From: a bacterium HR20
Lineage (GTDB): Bacteria > Bacteroidota > Ignavibacteria > Kapaibacteriales > NICIL-2
NCBI GenBank assembly: GCA_002898675.1
Contig: BEHW01000053.1
Location: 1-14,262, forward strand
Direction: 5' to 3'
Length of the DNA: 14,262 bases
The notes beneath the pieces were generated by a model that saw nothing but the letters and a program-made list of their open reading frames with translations, made no database searches and had not been told where the DNA came from. This document shows positions 7,568 through 14,262 of the stretch, piece after piece. Position numbers and translations under genes: made by a program. Positions within the stretch are counted from its first letter, which is position 1; every line of letters starts with the position of its first letter.

Positions 7568-7634
7568 GCCGCACCAGGACGTATGTTCCACTATTGCCGG
7601 TGTAGGTGCGCAGCTTGATAGGTGCGGCGCTGCG
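7568..7634 (+). promoter_or_regulatory. Structured rpsA leader with competing pairings
   Basis: GCCGCACC (7568-7575) pairs perfectly with GGTGCGGC (7621-7628). Its last six bases (7570-7575) can instead pair with GGTGCG at 7605-7610. A third stem, CGCAGC (7609-7614) with GCTGCG (7629-7634), excludes parts of both. These are mutually exclusive folds just upstream of the rpsA ribosome binding site. E. coli S1 represses its own mRNA through a folded leader; a similar role here is inference. Confidence 0.4.
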
Positions 7635-7643
7635 ACTACATCG

Positions 7644-7649
7644 AAGGAG
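7644..7649 (+). promoter_or_regulatory. Strong Shine-Dalgarno of rpsA
   Basis: AAGGAG lies six bases before ATG 7656 and directly abuts an earlier in-frame ATG at 7650. The spacing therefore selects 7656 as the start. Most other genes in the window have no recognisable Shine-Dalgarno, so this one stands out. Confidence 0.8.
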
Positions 7650-7655
7650 ATGTTC

Positions 7656-9758
7656 ATGACAGAAACTGCCGACCTGCCTATGACAAGCGATCCGACGAGC
7701 GCTCAAACGCTTCCTGCCCAAGAAGCAGCAAGTGGTGTCCCAGCACCGCAAGAAGCAGCTGCTGCCTCCACCAAACCAGTACGGCTACCGAAGAAGTCTG
7801 TGCTTGCGGCTGTATTGGAAGGGGATATTCCGCTGCCACCAATGGATGATACTTCGTACAACCAACTTCTGGAGCGCTCGACCCGGCAGATCAAAGAAGA
7901 CGAAATGGTTCACGGGGTGATCACCGCAATCACCAAGGATGAAATTTGGGTAGATGTCGGTTTCAAATCGCTCGGGGTAATCCCGCGAGCGGAATTTAGT
8001 GCTGCTGCCGATACGCTCAAGGTCGGGGATGAGATTGACGTCTTCGTTGATCGGCTCGAGGACAGCCAAGGCCGGCTTGTGCTCTCTCGCCGCCGAGCCG
8101 ACTTCATGAAAACCTGGCAGCAGATTGTCGAGCTCTACGAAAAGCAAGAGATCGTCAACGTCCGCATCCTCCGCCGGATCAAGGGCGGTTTCGTTGTGGA
8201 CCTTCTGGGGATCGAAGCGTTTCTCCCTGGTTCGCAAGTGGACATGCGACCGGTCCGCGATTTCGATGCATGGATCGGGAAAACGCTCGATGTCCGCGTC
8301 GTCAAAGTCAACAATCCCAGCGAGAACGTCGTCGTCAGCCACAAGGTTCTGCTCGAAGAGCAAATTCAAGAGCAGCGGCAGCGAATCTTGAGTATGCTCG
8401 AGCGTGGCTTGGTGCTCGAAGGTCACGTCAAGGCCATTGCCGACTTCGGTGTCTTCATTGACCTTGGCGGGGTGGATGGATTGGTGCACATCACAGACTT
8501 ATCGTGGGGACGCGTCAATCATCCCTCGGAGGTCGTCAGCCTCGATGAAAAAGTCAAGGTTGTGGTGCTCGACTTCGACGAAGCGAAAAAGCGTATCTCG
8601 CTCGGTATGAAGCAGCTGACGCCGCACCCATGGGAGCAAATCGGCGACAAATACCAGCCAGGCACCAAAGTCACTGGTCGCGTTGTGAGCATTACCGACT
8701 ACGGCGCCTTCATCGAGATCGAAAAAGGCATCGAGGGGCTCATCCACATCAGCGAAATGTCGTGGACGCAGCACGTCAAGCACCCATCGCAGGTTGTGTC
8801 GCTCGGACAAGTCATCGAAGCAGTCGTCTTGAGCATTGACAAGGAAAATCGCAAGCTTGCGCTCGGCATCAAGCAGCTCCAGCCGGATCCATGGAACGAA
8901 ATCGTCCAGAAGTATCCTGTTGGCTCGGTACACAAAGGCATTGTCCGCAACATTGCCAACTACGGCGTCTTCGTCGAGCTTGAGCCAGGGGTGGAAGGGC
9001 TTGTCCACGTCAGCGACCTGTCGTGGACGAAGAAGATTCGCCATCCCGGCGAGTTAGTCAAACGCGGCGATCCACTCGATGTCGTAGTCCTCGCGCTCGA
9101 TTCTGAACAGCGCCGCATTTCCCTTGGCCATAAACAGGTGACGGAAAATCCCTGGGAACGCTATGCTGATCGCTTCAAGCCGGGTGTACTCACTGAAGGG
9201 AAAATCCTCCGCATTGTGGATAAGGGCGTCGTAGTAGAGTTGCCCGAAGGCGTCGAAGGTTTCGTCCCATCGTCGCACCTGTCGTTTGCGCCGGTCAAGA
9301 CAATTGCTGAGTACTTTGCGATTGGCGATGTGCTGCCGCTCAAGATCGTCGAATTCCACGAAGAGGACAAGCGTATTGTGCTCTCGGCTGTTGATGCACT
9401 ACGCGAGAAAGGCGAGGATGCAATTCGCGCTTACAACGAAGCGCATCCAGTCCCTGGCGCCGATGAGTACGCATTTGCACCGCTCGATGATGCACTGAGC
9501 AGCATGCCCGTGCAAACACCAGCATCGCTCGACGATGCGCTTCCGACTGTTGCTGCCTCCATCCCAACAGTCGAGGCTGGACCATCGAGTCCAGAAAGCA
9601 CAGCAGCGGCACAGGAGCAACCATCCGCCGATGCACCAATAGCAGAGACTACAACCGCTGTTGAGCAACCGCACCAAGAACAATCTCCCGAAGAAACTAT
9701 TGCTCCGGAGTCTGCGGGAGAATCTGCTTCTACGGACGAACAACAGCATCAAGCGTAG
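7656..9758 (+). CDS. rpsA: 30S ribosomal protein S1 with six S1 domains
   Basis: RNA-binding ribosomal protein that brings mRNA to the 30S subunit. It has 700 residues, longer than E. coli S1 (557). Six S1 (OB-fold) repeats lie at about 85-147, 166-230, 253-318, 338-405, 425-492 and 512-578. Repeats 3-5 are the most canonical, with (D/N)(F/Y)G(V/A)F(I/V) and G(L/V)(I/V)H(I/V)(S/T) motifs. Two regions flank them: an Ala/Pro/Glu-rich N-terminal stretch of about 80 residues, and a C-terminal tail (592-700) with about 20 acidic residues and no Lys or Arg, including two LDDAL copies at 610 and 625. The frame is open upstream to 7158, but that extension runs through the promoter region and the lptG-like gene, so ATG 7656 is chosen. 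Monocistronic by its own promoter and terminator. Confidence 0.97.
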   Translation: MTETADLPMTSDPTSAQTLPAQEAASGVPAPQEAAAASTKPVRLPKKSVLAAVLEGDIPLPPMDDTSYNQLLERSTRQIKEDEMVHGVITAITKDEIWVDVGFKSLGVIPRAEFSAAADTLKVGDEIDVFVDRLEDSQGRLVLSRRRADFMKTWQQIVELYEKQEIVNVRILRRIKGGFVVDLLGIEAFLPGSQVDMRPVRDFDAWIGKTLDVRVVKVNNPSENVVVSHKVLLEEQIQEQRQRILSMLERGLVLEGHVKAIADFGVFIDLGGVDGLVHITDLSWGRVNHPSEVVSLDEKVKVVVLDFDEAKKRISLGMKQLTPHPWEQIGDKYQPGTKVTGRVVSITDYGAFIEIEKGIEGLIHISEMSWTQHVKHPSQVVSLGQVIEAVVLSIDKENRKLALGIKQLQPDPWNEIVQKYPVGSVHKGIVRNIANYGVFVELEPGVEGLVHVSDLSWTKKIRHPGELVKRGDPLDVVVLALDSEQRRISLGHKQVTENPWERYADRFKPGVLTEGKILRIVDKGVVVELPEGVEGFVPSSHLSFAPVKTIAEYFAIGDVLPLKIVEFHEEDKRIVLSAVDALREKGEDAIRAYNEAHPVPGADEYAFAPLDDALSSMPVQTPASLDDALPTVAASIPTVEAGPSSPESTAAAQEQPSADAPIAETTTAVEQPHQEQSPEETIAPESAGESASTDEQQHQA

Positions 9759-9817
9759 TCATTGCGGTGCACGCGAGCACACGGGATGCGTGCAATCTCA
9801 TCCTAACACAAATGCAT

Positions 9818-9853
9818 AGCTCGCTGCGAGTAAATTCGCAGCGAGCTTTTTTT
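9818..9853 (+). terminator. Rho-independent terminator after rpsA
   Basis: A perfect 12-bp stem, AGCTCGCTGCGA (9818-9829) with TCGCAGCGAGCT (9836-9847), and a six-base loop are followed by seven T's (9847-9853). It ends only 16 bases before the cinA start codon, leaving no room for a cinA promoter downstream of it. Confidence 0.93.
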
Positions 9854-9869
9854 CATTCTGCGGTAACCG

Positions 9870-11141
9870 ATGCTCTTCCGTATTGCTCTTGTTTCGATTG
9901 GCAACGAAGTTCTCAGTGGTGATACGCTTAACACCAACGTGCGCTGGCTCGCCGAGCAGTGCACGGCACTGGGAGCAGTGATCACTGAGCACCGCACGAT
10001 CGGCGACGACATTGCAGGAATTGTCGAAACCATCGCGGAACTGCGCCAGCGGTGCGAGCTTGTCATCACCACTGGCGGATTGGGCCCAACCCATGACGAC
10101 CTCACGGTTGCAGCGATGCTGGAGCTGTTCGCTGACAAACTCGTTCTTCACCAGCCCACGCTCGAGTACATCGAGCGTCTTGTAGCTGAACGTGGTCGTG
10201 CGATGACCGAGCGGCTTCGAATGCAAGCAATGGTTCCGGCGTCGGCTACTGTTCTCCCGAACCGGGTTGGTTCAGCGCCAGGGCTGCTCTTTGATCGCAG
10301 CGACGGTGCAGCGGTGATTGTGCTGCCCGGTGTCCCGCGGGAGATGGAACACATCATGCTCGAATCAGGGCTGCGGTGGATCGCCGAGCATATCGCATCG
10401 GGCGGGTATGAGATCATTGCCGAACATGTTTTTGTCACCGCGGGAGTCCCTGAAGCTGACCTTGCCGATCGGCTGGAGCCGCTTCGGACACAACTACCGC
10501 CGACAGTCGAGTTGGCGTTTTTGCCATCGGCAAGCGGGGTGCGAATTCGTGTCCGTGCACGCGGCCGCCCCGATGCTGTGCGCCTGCTCCTCGATCAAGC
10601 AGTCGAGCCACTGCGAGCTGCACTTGGCAGTGCGATTGTGTCGGAAAACAATGAGCGTCTTGTTGAGGTACTCCAGCGTGAATGCATCGCGCGTGGCAAA
10701 ACGGTAGCTGTCGCCGAATCCTGCACCGGTGGTATGCTCGGTATGGAGATCACCTCGGTTCCAGGAAGCTCGGCGTACTTCCTCGGTGGGTTGATTTGCT
10801 ATGCCGATGCGGTCAAAATTCACTTCGGTGGCGTGCGCCCAGAAACGATCGCACGCTACGGTGCAGTCAGCCAGCAAACGGTCGAGGAGCTTGCTGCGTA
10901 CATCCGCGCTGCCTATGGTAGCGACCTTGCTGTTGCGATTTCTGGTATCGCTGGTCCCGGCGGCGGTACAGCGGAAAAACCAGTGGGCACCGTGTGGATT
11001 GCAGTTGCCGATGGGTACAAGGTCGTCGCCCGGCAGTTTCAGTTTGGGAGCGATCGGCACACGGTACGTGCGCGTTCCTGCGCGGCTGCGATGTTGATGC
11101 TGCTGGAGCGTCTCCGTACGGATGAGCGCAGCACGCAATGA
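9870..11141 (+). CDS. cinA: CinA family protein: MoCF-like domain plus nicotinamide-nucleotide amidohydrolase
   Basis: 423 residues, the normal two-domain CinA. The N-terminal COG1058 domain (about 1-170) has SIGNEVLSGDTLNTN (9-23), TTGGLGPTHDDLT (67-79) and LPGVPREME (152-160). The C-terminal PncC-type domain (about 260-415) has AESCTGG (282-288), a YADAVK segment (311-316) and SGIAGPGGGTAEKPVGTVWI (358-377), the deamidase signature. PncC-type domains convert NMN to nicotinate mononucleotide and recycle pyridine nucleotides in the cytosol; the N-terminal domain is linked to ADP-ribose pyrophosphatase activity. ATG 9870 is fixed by the conserved N-terminus. No Shine-Dalgarno is evident. It overlaps pnuC by ATGA (11138-11141), so the two are coupled, which fits NAD salvage. 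Confidence 0.96.
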   Translation: MLFRIALVSIGNEVLSGDTLNTNVRWLAEQCTALGAVITEHRTIGDDIAGIVETIAELRQRCELVITTGGLGPTHDDLTVAAMLELFADKLVLHQPTLEYIERLVAERGRAMTERLRMQAMVPASATVLPNRVGSAPGLLFDRSDGAAVIVLPGVPREMEHIMLESGLRWIAEHIASGGYEIIAEHVFVTAGVPEADLADRLEPLRTQLPPTVELAFLPSASGVRIRVRARGRPDAVRLLLDQAVEPLRAALGSAIVSENNERLVEVLQRECIARGKTVAVAESCTGGMLGMEITSVPGSSAYFLGGLICYADAVKIHFGGVRPETIARYGAVSQQTVEELAAYIRAAYGSDLAVAISGIAGPGGGTAEKPVGTVWIAVADGYKVVARQFQFGSDRHTVRARSCAAAMLMLLERLRTDERSTQ

Positions 11142-11698
11142 GCTGGATCGAACTGCTGGCCACGCTGCTCGGCATCGCATACGTTCTGCTGATGATCCGC
11201 AGAAACATCCTCTGCTGGGTGGCAGGCAACATCAGCGTTGCGCTCCAGGCGATCTCGTTCTACAACGTCCGCCTCTATGCCGACATGGCGCTGCAAGCGG
11301 TGTACTTTGCGATGGGGTGCTACGGGTTGTGGCTTTGGTGGAAAAAACAGCCCCATAGTTCGGATGAGCGCCCGATCAAGCGCATCGAGTCTTTCCGTAG
11401 GTGGGTGCCAGTCGGGTTCGTATGGATTGGCGGCAGTGTCGTGTGGGCAGCAGTGCTGCGAACGTGGACGAATGCAGCGCTCCCAGAGCTGGATGCCACG
11501 CTTGCAACTGCAAGCTTAGTCGCGACGTGGATGCAGGCGCACCGCTACCTTGAAAATTGGCTGCTCTGGATTGCTATTGATGCTGCCTATGCGGGTGTCT
11601 ATTGGAGTCGCGGACTGCTGCTCTACGTCGTCCTTTATGCGGTGTTTGTTCTCATGGCTTGGCAAGGATGGAAGGTATGGCGTCGAATGCTTCGGTGA
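11138..11698 (+). CDS. pnuC: PnuC-family vitamin transporter, probably nicotinamide riboside
   Basis: 186-residue inner-membrane protein with about seven hydrophobic helices, slightly short for PnuC. Family features are YADMALQAVYFAMGCYGLWL (47-66), with the YG..W motif, and ENWLLWIAIDAAY (139-151), which contains the conserved N-W-x-x-W-x-x-x-D pattern (Trp141, Trp144, Asp148). PnuC proteins move nicotinamide riboside by facilitated diffusion, trapped inside by phosphorylation. Close relatives carry thiamine (PnuT) or riboflavin (PnuX). Coupling to cinA, an NMN-processing enzyme, favours the pyridine substrate. No riboside kinase is in the window. Its end overlaps the next gene by 22 bases. 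Confidence 0.9.
   Translation: MSWIELLATLLGIAYVLLMIRRNILCWVAGNISVALQAISFYNVRLYADMALQAVYFAMGCYGLWLWWKKQPHSSDERPIKRIESFRRWVPVGFVWIGGSVVWAAVLRTWTNAALPELDATLATASLVATWMQAHRYLENWLLWIAIDAAYAGVYWSRGLLLYVVLYAVFVLMAWQGWKVWRRMLR
11664..11668 (+). promoter_or_regulatory. Shine-Dalgarno of the HAD-cmk fusion gene
   Basis: AAGGA inside the end of pnuC lies eight bases before ATG 11677. This supports that start over the in-frame ATG at 11668, which the motif overlaps, and over the frame opening at 11602. Confidence 0.55.
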
Positions 11699-13071
11699 AG
11701 CGTGCACTGCTACTTGTTGACATTGATGGAACGCTCCTCCGTGTCCATCGGCATGTGACGCGGCACGTCTGGTCCGAGACGTGGTCGGTTGTCGTTGGCG
11801 GGGAGCTTCCGTGGCATCGGCTCGATTCCGCTGCAGGGAAAACTGATCTGCAAATTCTGGCGCAGCTTCTTGGTGATGTGTACACAGCGCGCGTGCTCGC
11901 ACGTGATTTTTTCAGCGTGCTTGCCAGTCATGCCGAGCGTGCGATAACACGTGATGCAATCGAACTCTGTCCTGGCGCAACGGATTTCCTCGAGGCTGCC
12001 GAGCGCTCCGGAGCAGTGCTCGCAATCCTTTCCGGCAACGAAACACGCATTGGCTGGCATAAGCTTCGTGTCGCTGGACTGGATAGCTACTTCGTCGCCG
12101 GATTTTTCGGTGGCGATGCAATCGAACGCGCCGAACTACCACCCCGAGCGCTCCAATGGGCTATGAGCCAACAATACCTTTCGCAGGGTGCTTGGGTCAT
12201 CGTCGTCGGTGATACGCCCAACGATATTGCGTGTGCGCGCCGTTACGGCCTTGGTTGTCTTGCGGTCGCCAGCGGTCCCTATTCGTTCGATGAACTTACG
12301 GTGCACCAACCGATGGCGTGTTTTCGTCATCTCGGACAGGCCGCACTAAGTTTGCATAGGTTTCTACCCACGCATCCAATGGCACGGCAACCAATCATCG
12401 CTATTGATGGCCCAGCAGGCTCCGGCAAAACCACGACCGCACGATTGCTGGCAGAGCGACTGGGCTTTACCTACATTGACACAGGTGCGATGTACCGTGC
12501 ACTGACGCTGGCTGCCTTAGAACATGGCGTCCCGATGAACGACGAAGCGCTTGCAGCATTGCTCGAGCGCACCAGCATCGAACTGCGCCACACGCCACAA
12601 GGACAGCGAACTTATCTCGACGGGCGCGATGTCACCGAGCGCATTCGGATGCCAGATGTTACTGCTCACGTTAGCCAGGTTAGTTCGTTCCCCTCGGTTC
12701 GAGCAGCGATGGTTCGGATTCAGCAGCAGCTTGGCGCACGGGGCGGCGTTGTCATGGACGGGCGCGACATTGGAACTGCCGTCTTCCCCGATGCCGACGT
12801 CAAGGTGTACATGACAGCAGATCTTGCAACGCGCGCCGAACGGAGGCTCGAGGAACTGCGAGCGACCGATCCAACGTTGACACTTGACGATGTCATCCGC
12901 CAGCTCGACGAGCGCGACCAGCTCGATTCGTCCCGTGAGCATAATCCACTTCGCCGAGCCGAAGATGCAATTGTCATTGACACAACGAACTTGAGCATTG
13001 AAGAGCAAGTCGAGCGTATCGCCCGCTACATTCGCGAACGCGTTGTAGAATCTTCCACCACACTGCCATGA
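11677..13071 (+). CDS. cmk: Fusion of HAD-family phosphatase and cytidylate kinase
   Basis: One uninterrupted frame of 464 residues. The first half (about 9-230) is a phosphoglycolate-phosphatase-like HAD hydrolase: DIDGT (15-19, with nucleophile Asp15 and Asp17), LSGNE (118-122), a motif III Lys129, and GDTPND (178-183). The second half (235-464) is a full-length (d)CMP kinase: P-loop DGPAGSGKTT (244-253), DTGAMYRALT (267-276), GRDIGT, and an ERD..DS.RE.NPL lid-type segment. Cmk phosphorylates CMP/dCMP for nucleotide synthesis. No stop codon separates them. An internal ATG at 12379 begins the kinase (MARQPII) but has no Shine-Dalgarno, so separate internal initiation is possible but unsupported. 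The HAD substrate is unknown. The end overlaps ispH by ATGA. Confidence 0.93.
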   Translation: MASNASVKRALLLVDIDGTLLRVHRHVTRHVWSETWSVVVGGELPWHRLDSAAGKTDLQILAQLLGDVYTARVLARDFFSVLASHAERAITRDAIELCPGATDFLEAAERSGAVLAILSGNETRIGWHKLRVAGLDSYFVAGFFGGDAIERAELPPRALQWAMSQQYLSQGAWVIVVGDTPNDIACARRYGLGCLAVASGPYSFDELTVHQPMACFRHLGQAALSLHRFLPTHPMARQPIIAIDGPAGSGKTTTARLLAERLGFTYIDTGAMYRALTLAALEHGVPMNDEALAALLERTSIELRHTPQGQRTYLDGRDVTERIRMPDVTAHVSQVSSFPSVRAAMVRIQQQLGARGGVVMDGRDIGTAVFPDADVKVYMTADLATRAERRLEELRATDPTLTLDDVIRQLDERDQLDSSREHNPLRRAEDAIVIDTTNLSIEEQVERIARYIRERVVESSTTLP

Positions 13072-13979
13072 ACGTCACCATAGACCCGCGGTCAGGATTT
13101 TGCTGGGGCGTTGTCCGAACAGTACAAATTGCCGAGGAAACGCTCGAGAACTCCCCACCAGGAAGCGTGTACGTTCTCGGAAACATCATTCACAACCCCC
13201 GCGAGATCGAGCGTCTGGCCGCTAAGGGTCTCAAAACGCTCCGCTCGCGCGAAGAGATTGCATCGCTTCCCCCAGGAGCGAAGGTGCTCATCCGTGCGCA
13301 CGGCGAGCCACCAGAAACGTATCGGCTGGCGCGACAGCACCGCGTCGAGATCATTGATGCAACATGCCCTGTGGTAACCAAACTCCAGGAACGTGTCCGC
13401 AAGTTCTACGACCTCGGCTATCAAATTGTGATTTTCGGCAAGCGCAACCACGCAGAGGTTGTTGGGGTGCGTGGCGTCTGTAACGATGAGTGTATTGTCG
13501 TCGAGCGTCTCGAGGATGCACTCGAGATGGTAGATGTGCGAAAAAAGACCGTGCTGTTTTCACAGACGACGATGGATCGCCCGACATTTCTCCGATTGCG
13601 AGATGTGCTCAAGAGCCGAATCGAAGAGCTGATCGTCGAGGAGATGGGGACAATCGCGACTGAGTTTCATGCGAAGGATACGATCTGCGGCCAAGTTTCA
13701 GGGCGCGAAGACGACTTGCGCCGATTTGCTCGCCAGCACGATGTGGTGATCTTCGTTGCTGGTAAAGATTCATCGAATGGGAAGGTGCTCTTCGACGTTG
13801 CCCGATCCGAAAATCCGCGGACGTATTTCATCGAGGACGTAAGCGAGCTGCAATCGGAGTGGCTCGAGGGAGCCGAAAGCGTCGGTATCACCGGCGCAAC
13901 GAGTACTCCACAGTGGTACATGCAGCAGGTACGGCAGGAAATCTTGCGCCGCGTTGCTACTGCTTCAACAATGCCATAG
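13068..13979 (+). CDS. ispH: 4-hydroxy-3-methylbut-2-enyl diphosphate reductase
   Basis: [4Fe-4S] enzyme of the last step of the MEP pathway, reducing HMBPP to IPP and DMAPP. 303 residues, normal length. The three cluster cysteines are present: Cys12 (GFCWGV), Cys100 (DATCPVV) and Cys207 (DTICGQ). Substrate residues are His42, His78, His128, Glu130, Thr168 and the SSN triad (235-237), with GATSTP near the end (276-281). ATG 13068 overlaps the stop of the upstream kinase gene. cmk-ispH adjacency is a recurring bacterial arrangement. The last 23 bases overlap the convergent oxidoreductase gene, so no terminator fits between them. Confidence 0.97.
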   Translation: MNVTIDPRSGFCWGVVRTVQIAEETLENSPPGSVYVLGNIIHNPREIERLAAKGLKTLRSREEIASLPPGAKVLIRAHGEPPETYRLARQHRVEIIDATCPVVTKLQERVRKFYDLGYQIVIFGKRNHAEVVGVRGVCNDECIVVERLEDALEMVDVRKKTVLFSQTTMDRPTFLRLRDVLKSRIEELIVEEMGTIATEFHAKDTICGQVSGREDDLRRFARQHDVVIFVAGKDSSNGKVLFDVARSENPRTYFIEDVSELQSEWLEGAESVGITGATSTPQWYMQQVRQEILRRVATASTMP

Positions 13980-14262
13980 CCTGTTCGGCAGCGCGAGCGC
14001 CGTGGGCGACGGCATTTTCGAAGGCGGGAGCTGCGTCGTTATCAGTGTTCGCAAAGAGAATGCGTCCGAGTGGCTGACGTGCCGCTTGCGCAGTACCGCT
14101 GTGAGATCCCGGCGTTGGGACGACAAGCGCATGCCCCCATCCGAAGAGGTGCACTTCCTCGACTGCCTCACGTTGAATGGACGGCACCGTCTTGGTTGCA
14201 TGCTCTGCGATACGGCGAGCGAACGCTGCGAGCACATCATCGCTTTGCAACATTGCACGGTC
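13957..14262 (-). CDS. FAD-dependent oxidoreductase (amine oxidase-like), C-terminal 101 residues
   Basis: The frame is open through the window edge, so the N-terminal part with the FAD-binding GxGxxG fold lies outside. What remains matches the C-terminal closing segment of flavin amine oxidase/phytoene desaturase-like proteins: GRILFANTDNDAAPAFENAV, then a HGARAAEQAM helix, where the family has a (F/Y)A..(D/E) FAD-binding strand followed by a G..AA helix. Upstream is WGHALVVPTPG, similar to the W..A.P.Y.PG segment. The substrate cannot be told from this end. The apparent ATG at 14253 is internal. Convergent with ispH, overlapping it by 23 bases. Confidence 0.75.
   Translation of the reverse strand, partial: DRAMLQSDDVLAAFARRIAEHATKTVPSIQREAVEEVHLFGWGHALVVPTPGSHSGTAQAARQPLGRILFANTDNDAAPAFENAVAHGARAAEQAMALLKQ

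Noticed and set aside
7158..7655. N-terminal extension of rpsA by 166 residues
   Set aside because: It is antisense to the lptG-like gene, crosses the promoter and leader, and ignores the ideal Shine-Dalgarno before ATG 7656.
7500..7751. 84-residue N-terminal extension of the LptG-like permease
   Set aside because: Cys- and Arg-rich, unlike the family, and overlaps the rpsA promoter and start. MRILDRYLL at 7499 is a typical family start.
7785..8489. 234-codon minus-strand open frame inside rpsA
   Set aside because: It is a mirror of the S1 repeats; a similar one lies at 8499-9044. GC-rich codon bias keeps the antisense frame open.
8400..9250. Internal DNA repeats within rpsA
   Set aside because: The periodicity of about 260 bases is due to homologous S1 domains, not a repeat element.
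1..14262. Mobile elements, CRISPR arrays, phage genes, att sites
   Set aside because: No transposase, integrase, terminal inverted repeats or spaced direct repeats were seen on reading both strands.

Overview
The window is a compact, gene-dense bacterial chromosome segment with no mobile elements, CRISPR arrays or prophage genes. Three things point to the Bacteroidota/Chlorobiota (FCB) group, possibly a Kapabacteria- or Ignavibacteria-like lineage. Two promoter regions carry a TAnnTTTG -7 box rather than a sigma70 -35/-10 pair. There is a divergent GldL/GldM-like motor pair. The membrane pyrophosphatase has the glutamate placement I associate with the K+-dependent H+-pumping subclass. The phylum assignment is inference; no rRNA is present.

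Layout. Positions 1-1366 (minus) hold the first 455 residues of a proton-pumping pyrophosphatase (hppA), divergent from tRNA-Val(GAC) at 1504-1577, which has its own promoter and a strong terminator. Citrate synthase of the mitochondrial-like type lies on the minus strand (1642-2931), divergent from the peptidoglycan transglycosylase gene mltG (3117-4160). Convergent with mltG is a translationally coupled three-gene minus-strand operon (7499 down to 4157): an LptF/LptG-family permease, a GldL-like two-helix protein and a GldM-like single-helix periplasmic protein. Next come rpsA (six S1 domains, structured leader, Shine-Dalgarno, terminator), then a plus-strand cluster cinA-pnuC-[HAD phosphatase::cmk]-ispH in which every gene overlaps the next. 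The end holds the C-terminus of a minus-strand FAD-dependent oxidoreductase, running off the edge.

How the genes work together. CinA (NMN deamidase) and PnuC (vitamin B3 nucleoside uptake) suggest pyridine-nucleotide salvage. Cmk and IspH are common neighbours of rpsA in bacteria and here are separated from it by cinA-pnuC. MltG and the Lpt-type permease belong to cell-envelope building. The GldLM-like pair predicts a proton-driven rotary motor in the inner membrane.

The most notable points are the divergent GldLM-like motor encoded with an Lpt permease and without gldK/gldN in view, the in-frame HAD-CMP kinase fusion, and a two-part promoter element shared by tRNA-Val and rpsA. Packing is tight: four ATGA stop/start overlaps, one 22-bp same-strand overlap and two overlapping convergent gene ends. 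There is no gene-free stretch longer than about 190 bases.
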